A stretch of 64,000 nt of DNA, from NCBI RefSeq assembly GCF_006149005.1, contig NZ_VBSL01000005.1, positions 496,338-560,337 of the forward strand, read 5' to 3'. Position 1 is the first letter of the stretch, and each line of letters starts with the position of its first letter. The DNA comes from Larkinella sp. C7 (GTDB lineage Bacteria; Bacteroidota; Bacteroidia; Cytophagales; Spirosomataceae). Below the pieces are notes generated by a model. The model was not told where the DNA came from. It ran no database searches and was given only the letters and a program-made list of their open reading frames with translations. The position numbers and the translations under genes are program-made. Shown here in pieces: positions 7,741-16,497 of this stretch.

Positions 7741-10700
7741 TTAATTAAAGATATACCGGATACCCAACTGAGCCTGATACACCGCGTTCAGGTTCTGGCT
7801 GGGAACGAACGAATCTCTGAGCAGAATGCGCTGATCATCAACGACCTGCGTAGCCAGCCGATACGTAGGAATACCCGTCGTGGTATTCACACTGGCCAGC
7901 GCCAGCGGGTTGAAGGTCGTAACGGTTTTTCCCAGCCCCCAGCTATTGTTGAGCAGGTTGGTAACGTTCAGAATATCAGCCCGGAATTGAATCGTGTTGC
8001 GTTTACCTTTGGCACCCACGGCTACATAAAACTCCTGAATAACCGTAAAGTCGAAACGGGTCAGCCAGGGATAGTTACCGCCGTTCCGCTCGGCGTACTG
8101 ACCGCGACGGGTTTTCAGGTAGTCATTCCCTTCGATGTAGGCATTAAAAGCCGTTTGCTGCTGCTCCGGGGAGTAGGTCACGGCACTCGTACCTGATCCG
8201 ACAGTAAGCGGAGCAAACGTCAGCTCAGAAGCATTTCTCGGCACGTACAACAAATCATTGGTCGTCTGACCGTCAAAGTTCACATCCTGGTTGTAGGTGT
8301 ACGAGATTTTGCTGCCACTGGTCGACAGAACGCCCAGCGTGAAGGCAGTCGAACCGCCAAATTTACCGCCGTAGTTCAGCCGGTAATTAAGATACCCCAC
8401 AATCCGGTGACGCAAATCCTGATCCGAATACGAGGTGGTCAGGTAATTCTGTCCCATCGTTGTCGGCACGTTGGCCTGAACCGTGCTCCCCACAAAGGCC
8501 AGATCCCGGGCTTCGCCGTAGGTGTACGCCAGCATTCCACCAAACCCACGGGTGGCCGGTTTCTCCAGTTTCGCCGTCACGATGTACGAGCTTCCCTTGT
8601 TGGTGTTTCTCAACACAAAGGCGTTGGCAATGGCCGTATTGTAATACCGGGCAATGTTTACGGTGTTGGCGGCTCCGCTCCCTGAACTGGTTACCCCGAA
8701 AGCCGGGAAAACTGGACGCGTGTCCGGGCCGTTCAGCGTCCGGGTTGGTGCTTTCAGGTTGGCATCGATGTAACGCAGGGCCTGAATGTTTTTGTTGTAA
8801 ACAAACTCAACCGTACCGATCAACCCCCAGGGCAAACGCTGATCGACGGCCAGGTTCGTTTTCCAGATTTGGGGGTACTTCAGGTTTTGATCCGATGCGT
8901 TGACAACGTACGGAAGCAGTTTCGTTAAATCAACCGTTGAAGGATCGGGTGGACGAACGGCGGCCGGTAACTGGCTTGGGTCGGTCACAAACGGATACGC
9001 CGTCGTGTTCTGTACGTTAATGACGGCGGTATTGACCCCGTTATTTCCTAATTGATTGGAAATCAATACTTCCGGAATCCGGGAAACGAAGACACCACTT
9101 CCTCCGCGAATCTGCGTCGTTTTGTCTCCTTTCACATCCCAGTTAAACCCAACCCGGGGTGACAACAGCAAACGCGCTTTCGGGAATGTTCCGGTCGTGA
9201 TTTTGTAATTTTGTCCTTCTTCATCCCTAAATGTCAAACCGGCCACAATCGGATTGTTAAAGTTTTCAGCCGTGCTGTTGTCATATTGAAACACATCGCC
9301 CCGCAAACCTACTGTCAGCTTGAAGTTTGGAGTAGCCTGGAACTCATCCTGAATGTAAGCGCTGTACAGATTCCGTTTCAGCGTCTGCAAGGGCTCACCA
9401 CCACCCGGAATCAGCGAATACCGCAAATTATAACGGGCAACCGTTACCGGTGAGGTCGTTGCGGTCGGGTTGTTGATCGAGGCTAAAGCCGCCGTCTTGA
9501 AATCGTCGATGGAGTTATACACGTATACCCCTTTCGATGACGGGAAGAACACGTTGTTCGAGGTGTAATGTTCGTAGACAACACCAGCCGTCAGAGTATG
9601 TCTTCCGGCAAAAAAGCTGAAATTGTCGGTGATGTTCATCGTCGAATAATTCAGCTTGTTGTTCGGGGTAAACGGATCAAACCCAATGGATGTGTACGTA
9701 CTCCCGTCTTTCAGAATATCGACGGTCGGAAAAATATCGGTTTTATACGTCCGGTCTTCGTTCTGTTTGTTGTACGTAGCAATGAGGTTATTGGCAAATT
9801 TACCCCCGAAGTTCGAGGTCAGCTCAGCCGCAATCGAGCGGGTGTTATCGGCAATGATATAGCCGGAGTTTTCCGGTGAAATCGCCAGATCGCTGTTCGT
9901 CCGGTTTCCATTCCCCGCCGTGTTGCTACTGTTACTGTTGCTGATGATGGAGCCTGATTCCGAATTGTGGTGTGAATACCGTACCGACAGTTTGTGCTGG
10001 TCGTTGATGTTGTAATCCAGACGGATCAAGCCTTTCCGGCTTTTTACATCGTTGTTGAAGCCATCATAGGCTCCCAGACTCCGGCCAAAATTCGTTTGCA
10101 TAAACTGATCCAGATCACGCATATCGGTTTCGGTTACCCGCGAAACGTTTCCACCGCCCTGGCCACGGTCGAGACTCCACAGCAAAGCTGGCGTGCTGCT
10201 GTCGAACATCTCGCCATTGACGAAGAAAAACAGCTTATTCTTGATCAGGGGACCGCCCAACCGAAAACCGTACGTTTTCTCATTGATGTTGGGTTTAGGC
10301 GTAATTTCATCCCCATCGGCTTTTTTACCCACCAGGCTGTTGTTCCGGAACAGGTGATAGACCGATCCCGAGAATTCGTTGGTACCGGAACGGGTGACGG
10401 CGTTGATACCTGCGCCCGTAAAGCCCGACTGGCGAATATCGAACGGGGCCACGTTCACCTGAATCTGGTCAATGGCGTCCAGTGAAACCGCCGTTGTTCC
10501 GGTCCGGCCACCGGCCAGTGCCGAGCTACCCAAACCGAATCCGTTGTTAAACACCGAACCGTCGATGGTGAAGTTGTTAAAACGGGGATCCTGTCCGGCA
10601 AAGGACTGACCGTTGCCGTAGGCGTTGTATTTGGTAACGTCGGTCAGCGTCCGGTTAATGGTTGGAATCGTGTTGATGGCTTCCCGTCCGAAGGAAGCAG

Positions 10701-11127
10701 CCGCCCCGGTCCGGTCCGAACTGAAAATATCGCTCCGGCTACCCGACACGACGATTTCCGAAAGCTGCGTGCTTTCGTCGGCCATTGCAAAATCCACATT
10801 GGCGGCCGTTCCCAGACTCGCAAAAATGTCAGCCTTTGTCTGTTCTTTAAAGCCAACGAAGGTCGAGGTTACCGTATACGGCCCACCCACCCGAACGTTG
10901 GGAAAAGTATAACGCCCTTCACCGTTGGTTATGGTTCCGTAGCGCGTACCGGAAGGCGTGTGAATCGCCACGATCGTCGCGCCCGGAAGCCCGTCTCCCT
11001 TCTGATCTTTCACAAAACCTGCAATGGATGAAGAAGTCACCTGTGCCTGAACATCTCCGCCGGACAGCACAAAGACCAGCCCGCACAGGAACGCTACCAG
11101 GTAGATAGACAGTAATTTTCTGTTCAT
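7741..11127 (-). CDS. Oar-like TonB-dependent outer-membrane receptor
   Basis: This 1128-residue protein has a signal peptide (about 1-28, ending DVQA), a carboxypeptidase-regulatory-like beta-sandwich (about 33-115: [12 protein letters not shown] ... LPGATIVA), a plug domain (about 120-270: [45 protein letters not shown]) and a long beta-barrel ending in an aromatic strand, GIRYIFN. The order matches Oar-like receptors, which import or export large ligands across the outer membrane using TonB energy. No SusD partner is adjacent, so it is not a classical polysaccharide utilisation pair. The ligand is unknown. Confidence 0.92.
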   Translation of the reverse strand: MNRKLLSIYLVAFLCGLVFVLSGGDVQAQVTSSSIAGFVKDQKGDGLPGATIVAIHTPSGTRYGTITNGEGRYTFPNVRVGGPYTVTSTFVGFKEQTKADIFASLGTAANVDFAMADESTQLSEIVVSGSRSDIFSSDRTGAAASFGREAINTIPTINRTLTDVTKYNAYGNGQSFAGQDPRFNNFTIDGSVFNNGFGLGSSALAGGRTGTTAVSLDAIDQIQVNVAPFDIRQSGFTGAGINAVTRSGTNEFSGSVYHLFRNNSLVGKKADGDEITPKPNINEKTYGFRLGGPLIKNKLFFFVNGEMFDSSTPALLWSLDRGQGGGNVSRVTETDMRDLDQFMQTNFGRSLGAYDGFNNDVKSRKGLIRLDYNINDQHKLSVRYSHHNSESGSIISNSNSSNTAGNGNRTNSDLAISPENSGYIIADNTRSIAAELTSNFGGKFANNLIATYNKQNEDRTYKTDIFPTVDILKDGSTYTSIGFDPFTPNNKLNYSTMNITDNFSFFAGRHTLTAGVVYEHYTSNNVFFPSSKGVYVYNSIDDFKTAALASINNPTATTSPVTVARYNLRYSLIPGGGEPLQTLKRNLYSAYIQDEFQATPNFKLTVGLRGDVFQYDNSTAENFNNPIVAGLTFRDEEGQNYKITTGTFPKARLLLSPRVGFNWDVKGDKTTQIRGGSGVFVSRIPEVLISNQLGNNGVNTAVINVQNTTAYPFVTDPSQLPAAVRPPDPSTVDLTKLLPYVVNASDQNLKYPQIWKTNLAVDQRLPWGLIGTVEFVYNKNIQALRYIDANLKAPTRTLNGPDTRPVFPAFGVTSSGSGAANTVNIARYYNTAIANAFVLRNTNKGSSYIVTAKLEKPATRGFGGMLAYTYGEARDLAFVGSTVQANVPTTMGQNYLTTSYSDQDLRHRIVGYLNYRLNYGGKFGGSTAFTLGVLSTSGSKISYTYNQDVNFDGQTTNDLLYVPRNASELTFAPLTVGSGTSAVTYSPEQQQTAFNAYIEGNDYLKTRRGQYAERNGGNYPWLTRFDFTVIQEFYVAVGAKGKRNTIQFRADILNVTNLLNNSWGLGKTVTTFNPLALASVNTTTGIPTYRLATQVVDDQRILLRDSFVPSQNLNAVYQAQLGIRYIFN

Positions 11128-11512
11128 AAAAATGGTTGATTTGGTTAAATTTGGTTTGAAGTGTATCCGACAACCTGCTACAGTTCTTCACAAAGAAACG
11201 ACATTTTTTTTTGTGACTCAAGTAGCAGTTCTTAGTAAAGTACCAAAATAACATTTATACAAACAAGCAATCTACAAAAACTCCATAAATCTGTTTTTAT
11301 CGTTCAATTTCGCCACATTATTTTTATGTTACCATTGCGTTAAGCCATCGTCCGTTTTTGCATCTATTTTAGACAATCTTCTACTATTCAGGTATTTACC
11401 TGATTTTTAACAATTCATCCATCGCCCCGAAAAAGCGACATTTTAAACCTTTCTTTTTATCTTTCAGTAGTATTAAAAAGAAAACCGCACAGCAGTTACA
11501 ACACGTACGGAC
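11128..11512. other. Divergent intergenic region, no gene seen
   Basis: This is 385 bp of AT-rich sequence between the divergent TonB receptor and SelD-like genes. It should hold both promoters. A near-consensus minus-strand -7 box (TTATTTTGG) lies about 115 nt before the receptor ATG, and TATCTTTC about 55 nt before the SelD-like ATG. No convincing small ORF or hairpin was found. Confidence 0.4.
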
Positions 11513-12559
11513 ATGATTCAACAAACGGAAATATACAAACTGGCCCAATTCAGCCATAGCGCTGGTTTTGGCGGCCAAATTGACCCAACGGTTCTTCACA
11601 CGCTCCTGAACGCTCCAACGTCTTCCCTCCCCAATTTCCCTAACTTACTGGTGGGTCCGGATCACCGCGACGATGCCGCCGTCCTGGAAACGGGCCACGG
11701 TGAAGCCGTCGTCAGCACGGCCGATTTCTTCACGCCCTTCGTGGACGACGCCTACGATTTCGGTCGAATTGCCTCCGCCAACGCCCTCAACAACATCTAC
11801 GCCATGGGGGGAGAACCGCTGCTGGCGGTGGCCATGCTGGGCTGGCCATGCGATACCATTCCGGTTGAAATTGCCGGTCAAATCCTGGATGGTAGCCGCT
11901 CCCTCTGCGCCGAAGCCGGTATTCCACTGGCGGGCATTCACAGCATCGAAAGTGCCGAGCCGTTTTTTGGGCTGGCCGTCACCGGCAAGGTGCGCCTGAA
12001 CCATTTGAAACAAAACAGCACGGCCACGGAAGGCTGCTGCCTGTATCTGACCAAACCGCTGGGTACCGGTATGCTGGCCACCGCGCTGCAACGGGAAACC
12101 CTGAGCGCCGAACATTCTGAACTGGCCCTGAGCCAGATGACGAAACTGAATACGTTCGGAACCTTCCTCGGAAAACTGCCGTACGTTAAGGCACTGACCC
12201 ACGTTTCGGGCTACGGTTTGCTGGGTCACCTGATCACGATGGCCGAAAACAGCGGACTGAGCGCCGAGATCGATTTTCACAAAGTCCCGGTTCTGCCGAT
12301 GCTGGACGAATACCGAAAGTCGGAAAACATTCCGGACGGCACCCGCCGAAACTGGGATCTTTTCAGCGAAAAAACCAGCGAACTGACGGAGGAACAACGG
12401 TTTTTGCTCGCCGATCCGCAACACAGTGGCGGTTTGCTGGTTGCCGTCGATCCCCGCAGTGCCACGCTGTTCGAGCAGGTGGCTTTTGAATACAAACTTC
12501 ATTTAAAAGCCTTCGGGCAACTGATCGAAAAAGGCGAAAAAGTCGTTTACGTTCGGTAA
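11513..12559 (+). CDS. SelD-like (selenophosphate synthetase-fold) protein lacking catalytic residues
   Basis: This 348-residue protein is homologous to selenide, water dikinase along its whole length: LVGPDHRDDAAV, NALNNIYAMGGEP, FGLAVTGKV, LFLTKPLG-like YLTKPLG and DPQHSGGLL. The catalytic parts differ. Where E. coli SelD has GCGCK (Cys17, Lys20) this protein has GFGGQ (Phe19, Gly21, Gln22), and the Asp of TDVTGFG (Asp227 in E. coli, a metal ligand) is His in THVSGYG. The ATP-binding glycine and DDAAV motifs remain. The sequence therefore predicts a nucleotide-binding protein unlikely to make selenophosphate from selenide. No selA, selB or mnmH gene is nearby. A new enzyme activity or regulatory role is possible. 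Confidence 0.85.
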   Translation: MIQQTEIYKLAQFSHSAGFGGQIDPTVLHTLLNAPTSSLPNFPNLLVGPDHRDDAAVLETGHGEAVVSTADFFTPFVDDAYDFGRIASANALNNIYAMGGEPLLAVAMLGWPCDTIPVEIAGQILDGSRSLCAEAGIPLAGIHSIESAEPFFGLAVTGKVRLNHLKQNSTATEGCCLYLTKPLGTGMLATALQRETLSAEHSELALSQMTKLNTFGTFLGKLPYVKALTHVSGYGLLGHLITMAENSGLSAEIDFHKVPVLPMLDEYRKSENIPDGTRRNWDLFSEKTSELTEEQRFLLADPQHSGGLLVAVDPRSATLFEQVAFEYKLHLKAFGQLIEKGEKVVYVR

Positions 12560-12569
12560 ACATCCATCC

Positions 12570-12654
12570 TACCCACGGCGGTTCGGCCGTGAAATATCAG
12601 GCAATATTCTGTAATTTGGCCCCTGAACCCTACACGGACGAACCGCCGTGGGTA
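12570..12654. repeat. Paired REP-like palindromes (BIME-like inverted repeat)
   Basis: Two 22-base arms, 12570-12591 and 12633-12654, are inverted copies with one mismatch. Each arm is itself a small hairpin: CACGGC-GGTTCG-GCCGTG in the first and CACGG/CCGTG in the second. Both are flanked on the outer side by TACC/GGTA. A 41-nt spacer separates them. This is the layout of bacterial REP/BIME elements mobilised by REP-associated tyrosine transposases. The right arm overlaps a possible GTG start of the hydrolase at 12648. Confidence 0.7.
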
Positions 12655-12662
12655 CAATTTCT

Positions 12663-13433
12663 ATGAAACTCTACTATCGACAGACCGGCGAGACCGGCCC
12701 TCCCATCATCATTCTGCACGGTGTTTTCGGCTCGTCCGATAACTGGCTGACCATTTCGAAATCCATCGCCGAACACAACCATCGCGTGTTTCTGGTCGAT
12801 CAGCGCAACCACGGGCGGTCGCCCCGCAGCGAGGTGTTCAATTACGACGCCATGGCCTCCGATTTGCAGGAATTCATCACCGAACACCAGTTGGACAAGC
12901 CTGTCGTGATCGGTCATTCGATGGGGGGAAAAGCCGTCATGCAGTTTGCAATGGACTATCCCGGGCAATTCAGCCGGTTGGTGATCGTGGACATTGCCCC
13001 CAAATTTTACCCCGTTCACCACGCCGAGTTGATCCGGGGATTGAAAGCCATCGACCTGACGACCATCAAAAGCCGCAACGACGCCGACGACATTCTGAGC
13101 CAGTACGAACCCATTCTGCCCGTTCGGCAATTCCTGCTTAAAAACCTGTTTCGCACCGACGACGGTCAGTTCGACTGGCGGCTCAACCTGCCCGTTATCG
13201 AGCAGGAATTGCACGCGATTGGGGGCGAGTTGGCCCACGTCCGGACGGTAACGGAACCGACGCTCTTCATCCGGGGTGCCAAATCACGCTACATCAAAGA
13301 CGAAGACGAGGCCGAAATCAAACGCATTTTCCCGAACAGCACGCTCGAAACCATCGAGGATGCCGGGCATTGGGTACAGGCCGAAAAACCGGTGGAGTTT
13401 GTGGAAATACTGATGCGGTTTTTAGAAAAGTAG
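12663..13433 (+). CDS. Alpha/beta hydrolase (YbfF-like esterase)
   Basis: From ATG 12663 the protein is 256 residues (MKLYYRQTGE...). It has HGVFGSSDNW (oxyanion hole), DQRNHGRSP, the nucleophile elbow GHSMGGK, a lid region, and a C-terminal catalytic His in DAGHWVQAEKP. This pattern matches the YbfF/short-chain acyl esterase group of cytosolic hydrolases. A GTG at 12648 would extend it by five residues but lies in the REP-like repeat. It is co-directional with the SelD-like gene, with the repeat between them. Confidence 0.9.
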   Translation: MKLYYRQTGETGPPIIILHGVFGSSDNWLTISKSIAEHNHRVFLVDQRNHGRSPRSEVFNYDAMASDLQEFITEHQLDKPVVIGHSMGGKAVMQFAMDYPGQFSRLVIVDIAPKFYPVHHAELIRGLKAIDLTTIKSRNDADDILSQYEPILPVRQFLLKNLFRTDDGQFDWRLNLPVIEQELHAIGGELAHVRTVTEPTLFIRGAKSRYIKDEDEAEIKRIFPNSTLETIEDAGHWVQAEKPVEFVEILMRFLEK

Positions 13434-13500
13434 TCGGCTTATTCGGTTCTTTGCAAACCGGTCGGCATCTTTGCGGATGCGGTTTGCTTCCTTTTTTATC

Positions 13501-14202
13501 ATGCCTGTTCTGTATCTTATTCCCACCCTGCTGGCCGAAAATACCGCCGACCAGGTGCTGTCACCCCAAATCCGTGAGGTGATCAGCCAGACGACGGTGT
13601 TTTTTGTCGAAAACGTCCGCACGGCCCGGCGGTTCATCAGCAGTCTGAAAACCGGGGTGGTGATCGACGACCTGTTGTTTTACGACCTCGACAAAGACAC
13701 GCCCGAAGCCGAAACCAAACAGCAGTTAGCCATCCTGAAACAGCAAAACCGGGATGCGGGCGTTCTGTCCGAAGCGGGTTGCCCCGGCGTGGCCGACCCC
13801 GGCGCGGTGGCGGTGCGGCTGGCTCACCAAACGGGTTGGCAGGTTCGGCCGCTGGTGGGGCCGTCGTCCATTCTGCTGGCCCTGATGGCGTCAGGCATGA
13901 GTGGTCAGTCGTTCGCTTTTCACGGGTATTTGTCCATCGAAAAACCGGCCCGGCTTCAAGAAATCAAGCAGTTGGAACTGGATGCCCGCAAACGCCAGCA
14001 GACCCAGATTTTCATGGAAACACCCTACCGCAACAACCACCTGCTGGCCGACATCCTGACGGCCTGCAATCCCGAAACCCGGCTGTGCATTGCCTGCAAT
14101 CTGACCGCCAACGACGAGTTGGTCCGCACGCTGAGCATCCGCGAATGGAAGGCCCAAACACCGGATCTGCATAAAAAACCCAGCCTGTTTTTACTTCTAT
14201 AA
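13501..14202 (+). CDS. RsmI-like SAM-dependent tetrapyrrole-methylase-fold methyltransferase
   Basis: From ATG 13501 this is a 233-residue member of the tetrapyrrole methylase superfamily. It shows the N-terminal VLYLIPTLLAE strand, the SEAGCPGVADPG loop (RsmI has SDAG.P.ISDPG), the VRPLVGPSSILLALMASG cofactor segment and a C-terminal FMETPYRN motif. RsmI 2'-O-methylates 16S rRNA C1402. This shorter Bacteroidota paralogue is usually annotated only as a SAM methyltransferase, so the substrate is unsure. An earlier TTG start at 13471 would add ten residues but is less likely. Confidence 0.85.
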   Translation: MPVLYLIPTLLAENTADQVLSPQIREVISQTTVFFVENVRTARRFISSLKTGVVIDDLLFYDLDKDTPEAETKQQLAILKQQNRDAGVLSEAGCPGVADPGAVAVRLAHQTGWQVRPLVGPSSILLALMASGMSGQSFAFHGYLSIEKPARLQEIKQLELDARKRQQTQIFMETPYRNNHLLADILTACNPETRLCIACNLTANDELVRTLSIREWKAQTPDLHKKPSLFLLL

Positions 14203-14222
14203 GATCGTCTATTTCCTTGATT

Positions 14223-14864
14223 ATGATCCGGATACAAGCTTTTACTTTTAACGCGCTGGCTGAAAATACGTACGTTTTATACGACGAATCCCGCGAAGCG
14301 GTTATCATCGATCCCGGTTGTTACGACCAGTCCGAGAAAGAAGCGCTAACGGCTTTCATTGCGCAAAACGACCTGAAACCGGTTAAACTGCTCAATACCC
14401 ACGCCCACATCGATCATGTGTTGGGCAATGCGTTCGTCAAGCGGAAATACGGTGTTGACTTGTACCTGCACGAAAGCGACCTGCCGGTTTTGAAGTCGGC
14501 GCAAATCCTGGCGCAGCACTACGGTTTCCGGGCTTATGAGCCGACCGAAGCCGATCAATGGCTGGTAGCGGGGCAAACTCTTTCATTCGGAAACTCGGAG
14601 CTGGAAGTGCGTTTTGTGCCGGGACACGCGCCGGGGCATGTGGCTTTTGTCGGTCATGCCGACCGCTTCGTCATCGGGGGCGATGTGCTGTTCCGGGGCA
14701 GCGTCGGACGAACCGACTTTCCGCTTTCCGACTTCGATACGCTGGTTCACAGCATCCGGACGCAATTCTACACCCTGCCCGACGACTACACGGTTTACCC
14801 CGGCCACATGGGAACCACGGCGATCGGCCAGGAAAAACGAACCAATCCGTTTGTCAGGCTGTAA
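14223..14864 (+). CDS. Metallo-beta-lactamase-fold hydrolase (glyoxalase II-like)
   Basis: This 213-residue protein from ATG 14223 carries the complete MBL metal-binding set: THAHIDH (HxHxDH), PGHAPGHV, GGDVLFRGSVGRTDF with the bridging Asp, and YPGHMGTT. It resembles the YcbL/type II glyoxalase group hydrolysing thioesters with a di-zinc centre. It lacks the long C-terminal helical domain of true glyoxalase II, so the exact substrate is open. It starts 20 nt after the methylase gene, probably in the same transcript. Confidence 0.9.
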   Translation: MIRIQAFTFNALAENTYVLYDESREAVIIDPGCYDQSEKEALTAFIAQNDLKPVKLLNTHAHIDHVLGNAFVKRKYGVDLYLHESDLPVLKSAQILAQHYGFRAYEPTEADQWLVAGQTLSFGNSELEVRFVPGHAPGHVAFVGHADRFVIGGDVLFRGSVGRTDFPLSDFDTLVHSIRTQFYTLPDDYTVYPGHMGTTAIGQEKRTNPFVRL

Positions 14865-14996
14865 CGGTCGTTGTCGGTCCATTCGCGTTTTCCTGTGCTT
14901 ATCGGGAAAGTACCCTTTCACCACTCCCCATTCCACCCAGCTTGGTACTATTTTGACATATAGTAAGACTTATTTTCAGGAATTCAGATAATACCC

Positions 14997-15004
14997 TATA
15001 TTTG
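14997..15004 (+). promoter_or_regulatory. -7 promoter box of the ECF sigma gene
   Basis: TATATTTG matches the Bacteroidota TAnnTTTG -7 consensus exactly and lies about 41 nt before the ATG at 15046. No clear -33 box was assigned. Confidence 0.5.
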
Positions 15005-15045
15005 ATCGGCAAGGCATCTTCCACTATCCGCAGCAAGGGTATGTC

Positions 15046-15651
15046 ATGAATATATTGAATAAAAACCCGGTTGTCGTGGATGAGCTCGCTCTCTGGCAGC
15101 AGTTTAAAAACGGAAACAGCAGGGCTTTTGAGAAGTTAATGGAAAAATATGGCCGACTGCTTTTCGCATACGGTCATAAATATTCCCAGGATTCCGCATT
15201 CGTGAAAGCTTGCATTCAGGCTCTTTTTCTGGAATTGTGGCAGAAAAGAGATACGCTGAACGATACCGTTGTGGTGAAAGCGTACCTGCTGGCGTCCCTC
15301 CACCGACACATGCACCGGGCTCTTGAAAATAAACGCTGGCAATCAGGGACTCCACTGGATTGTGTCGACCATTTCTCGGTCGAATTTTCAGTGCAGGAAA
15401 GTCTGGTTGAAGACGAATCCTCACGTTGTGTGGTCGACCGGATAAAGTTCCTCATCGGGCAATTGCCCAAACGGCAGCAGGAAGTGGTGTATCTCAAGTT
15501 TTTTCAGGGACTGGACCGCGACCACATTTCCGAGGTCATGAGCATCGCCCCGCAGTCGGTTTCGAATCTGCTCCAGGCTGCCATCAAACAATTGAAAGCC
15601 CAGTGGAAAGCCGACTTTTTTGTCGTTTCGCTGATTCACCTGCTGGGTTGA
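15046..15651 (+). CDS. ECF-type RNA polymerase sigma factor
   Basis: This 201-residue protein has sigma region 2 (about 15-80: AFEKLMEKYGRLLFAYGHKY, then the helix ending FLELWQKRD) and region 4 (about 135-190: QLPKRQQEVVYLKFFQGLDRDHISEVM, with the SVSNLLQAAIKQLK helix-turn-helix). It has no region 3 and is of ECF size. Five nucleotides after its stop lies a truncated FecR-type gene, the usual membrane anti-sigma partner. If that partner is dead, the sigma factor may be unrestrained or controlled by level only. Confidence 0.9.
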   Translation: MNILNKNPVVVDELALWQQFKNGNSRAFEKLMEKYGRLLFAYGHKYSQDSAFVKACIQALFLELWQKRDTLNDTVVVKAYLLASLHRHMHRALENKRWQSGTPLDCVDHFSVEFSVQESLVEDESSRCVVDRIKFLIGQLPKRQQEVVYLKFFQGLDRDHISEVMSIAPQSVSNLLQAAIKQLKAQWKADFFVVSLIHLLG

Positions 15652-15656
15652 CGGAC

Positions 15657-16085
15657 ATGCAGTCAACCCGTCTCTGGTCCCTTCACACAGCAAATGCGCC
15701 ACGAATGCCACAGCAATACGCCCCAAACATCGAAAAATTAATCTGGAATGAGACCTTTCGGAAGTGGGTTTTGCAACCCACGCCGGAGAGCGATGCGTTC
15801 TGGTACATCTGGCAGGTCTCCAACCCCGACCGGGTTGAAGATCTGAAGCTGGCCCGTACGGTGGTTGCGGCTTTGCAGGTCAACGATGCCTATTTGTCCG
15901 AAACTGAACTTCAGCAACTGATTTCGGAAACGATGACGCTCGCAAAAAAGACATCGTCAACCTCACTGTCGAACCCCGTTTTCCGCTGGTTTCGGTGGCA
16001 GCCGCCGGGCTGGTCTGCGCTCGCACGGTTTTTCTTCCGTAAACTGCACTGGAGAAAAAACGGCAGGTTTAGTCCTCCGGGTTGA
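15657..16085 (+). pseudogene. Truncated/frameshifted FecR-type anti-sigma factor
   Basis: The frame opens 5 nt after the sigma gene. Residues about 17-90 from ATG 15705 or 15657 (IEKLIWNETFRKWV, then FWYIWQVSNPDRVEDLKLAR) look like the N-terminal sigma-binding domain of Bacteroidota FecR proteins. The open frame then ends in a Trp/Arg-rich tail with no membrane helix and no FecR sensor domain. In the +2 frame, downstream of an A6 run near 15948, the DNA reads PLVSVAAAGLVCA, which looks like the start of the expected membrane helix, followed by a stop. The 3' end overlaps the convergent gene by 17 nt. I infer a frameshifted remnant; a genuine short cytosolic form is the alternative. Confidence 0.55.
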
Positions 16086-16497
16086 GCGCCAGCTTTCCAT
16101 CCGTGCCGAGGTAAATCCGGTAGCGCGATCCCCGGCGGACGGTGTATTTATTGCTCCGAACGGGATCGGTTTTCAGCCGGACGAAAAGCTGGGTGCTGTT
16201 GGTGGGATAAATGCTCACGTTGTTGGCCTTGATCGTAAAAGCCGTCCACTGCTTCATGTCCCGGCTGATTTCGAGCATCGCCGGTTTGCCGTAATCATTC
16301 ACCAGAATAATGCTTTTCTGACTGTAACTGATGGTCACTTTGCGGCTTGAATCGGGCACGGGGGCGTCGATAAAAAACACCTTGATGTAACTCACTTCCA
16401 GCGTATCCCCTTTGGCCCGGCTGGAATCCGCCCAAACCCGGCTTCCCACCACCGGAAGGCTGCATCCCAGTAAGCCGATGAGCAAAAGCAGCCTCAT
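16069..16497 (-). CDS. Small exported beta-rich protein of the caspase/CHAT operon
   Basis: This 142-residue protein begins MRLLLLIGLLGCSLPVVG and has a signal peptide (about 1-24). A Cys lies in LLGCS, so a lipoprotein anchor is conceivable. The mature part alternates hydrophobic and polar residues (VSYIKVFFIDAPV, RKVTISYSQKSIILVND, RYRIYLGTDGKLAL), suggesting a small beta-sandwich. I recognise no family. Its ATG overlaps the stop of the caspase gene by 4 nt (ATGA), so the two are translationally coupled and the products probably meet in the periplasm. It could be a substrate, inhibitor or adaptor of the protease. Confidence 0.75.
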   Translation of the reverse strand: MRLLLLIGLLGCSLPVVGSRVWADSSRAKGDTLEVSYIKVFFIDAPVPDSSRKVTISYSQKSIILVNDYGKPAMLEISRDMKQWTAFTIKANNVSIYPTNSTQLFVRLKTDPVRSNKYTVRRGSRYRIYLGTDGKLALNPED

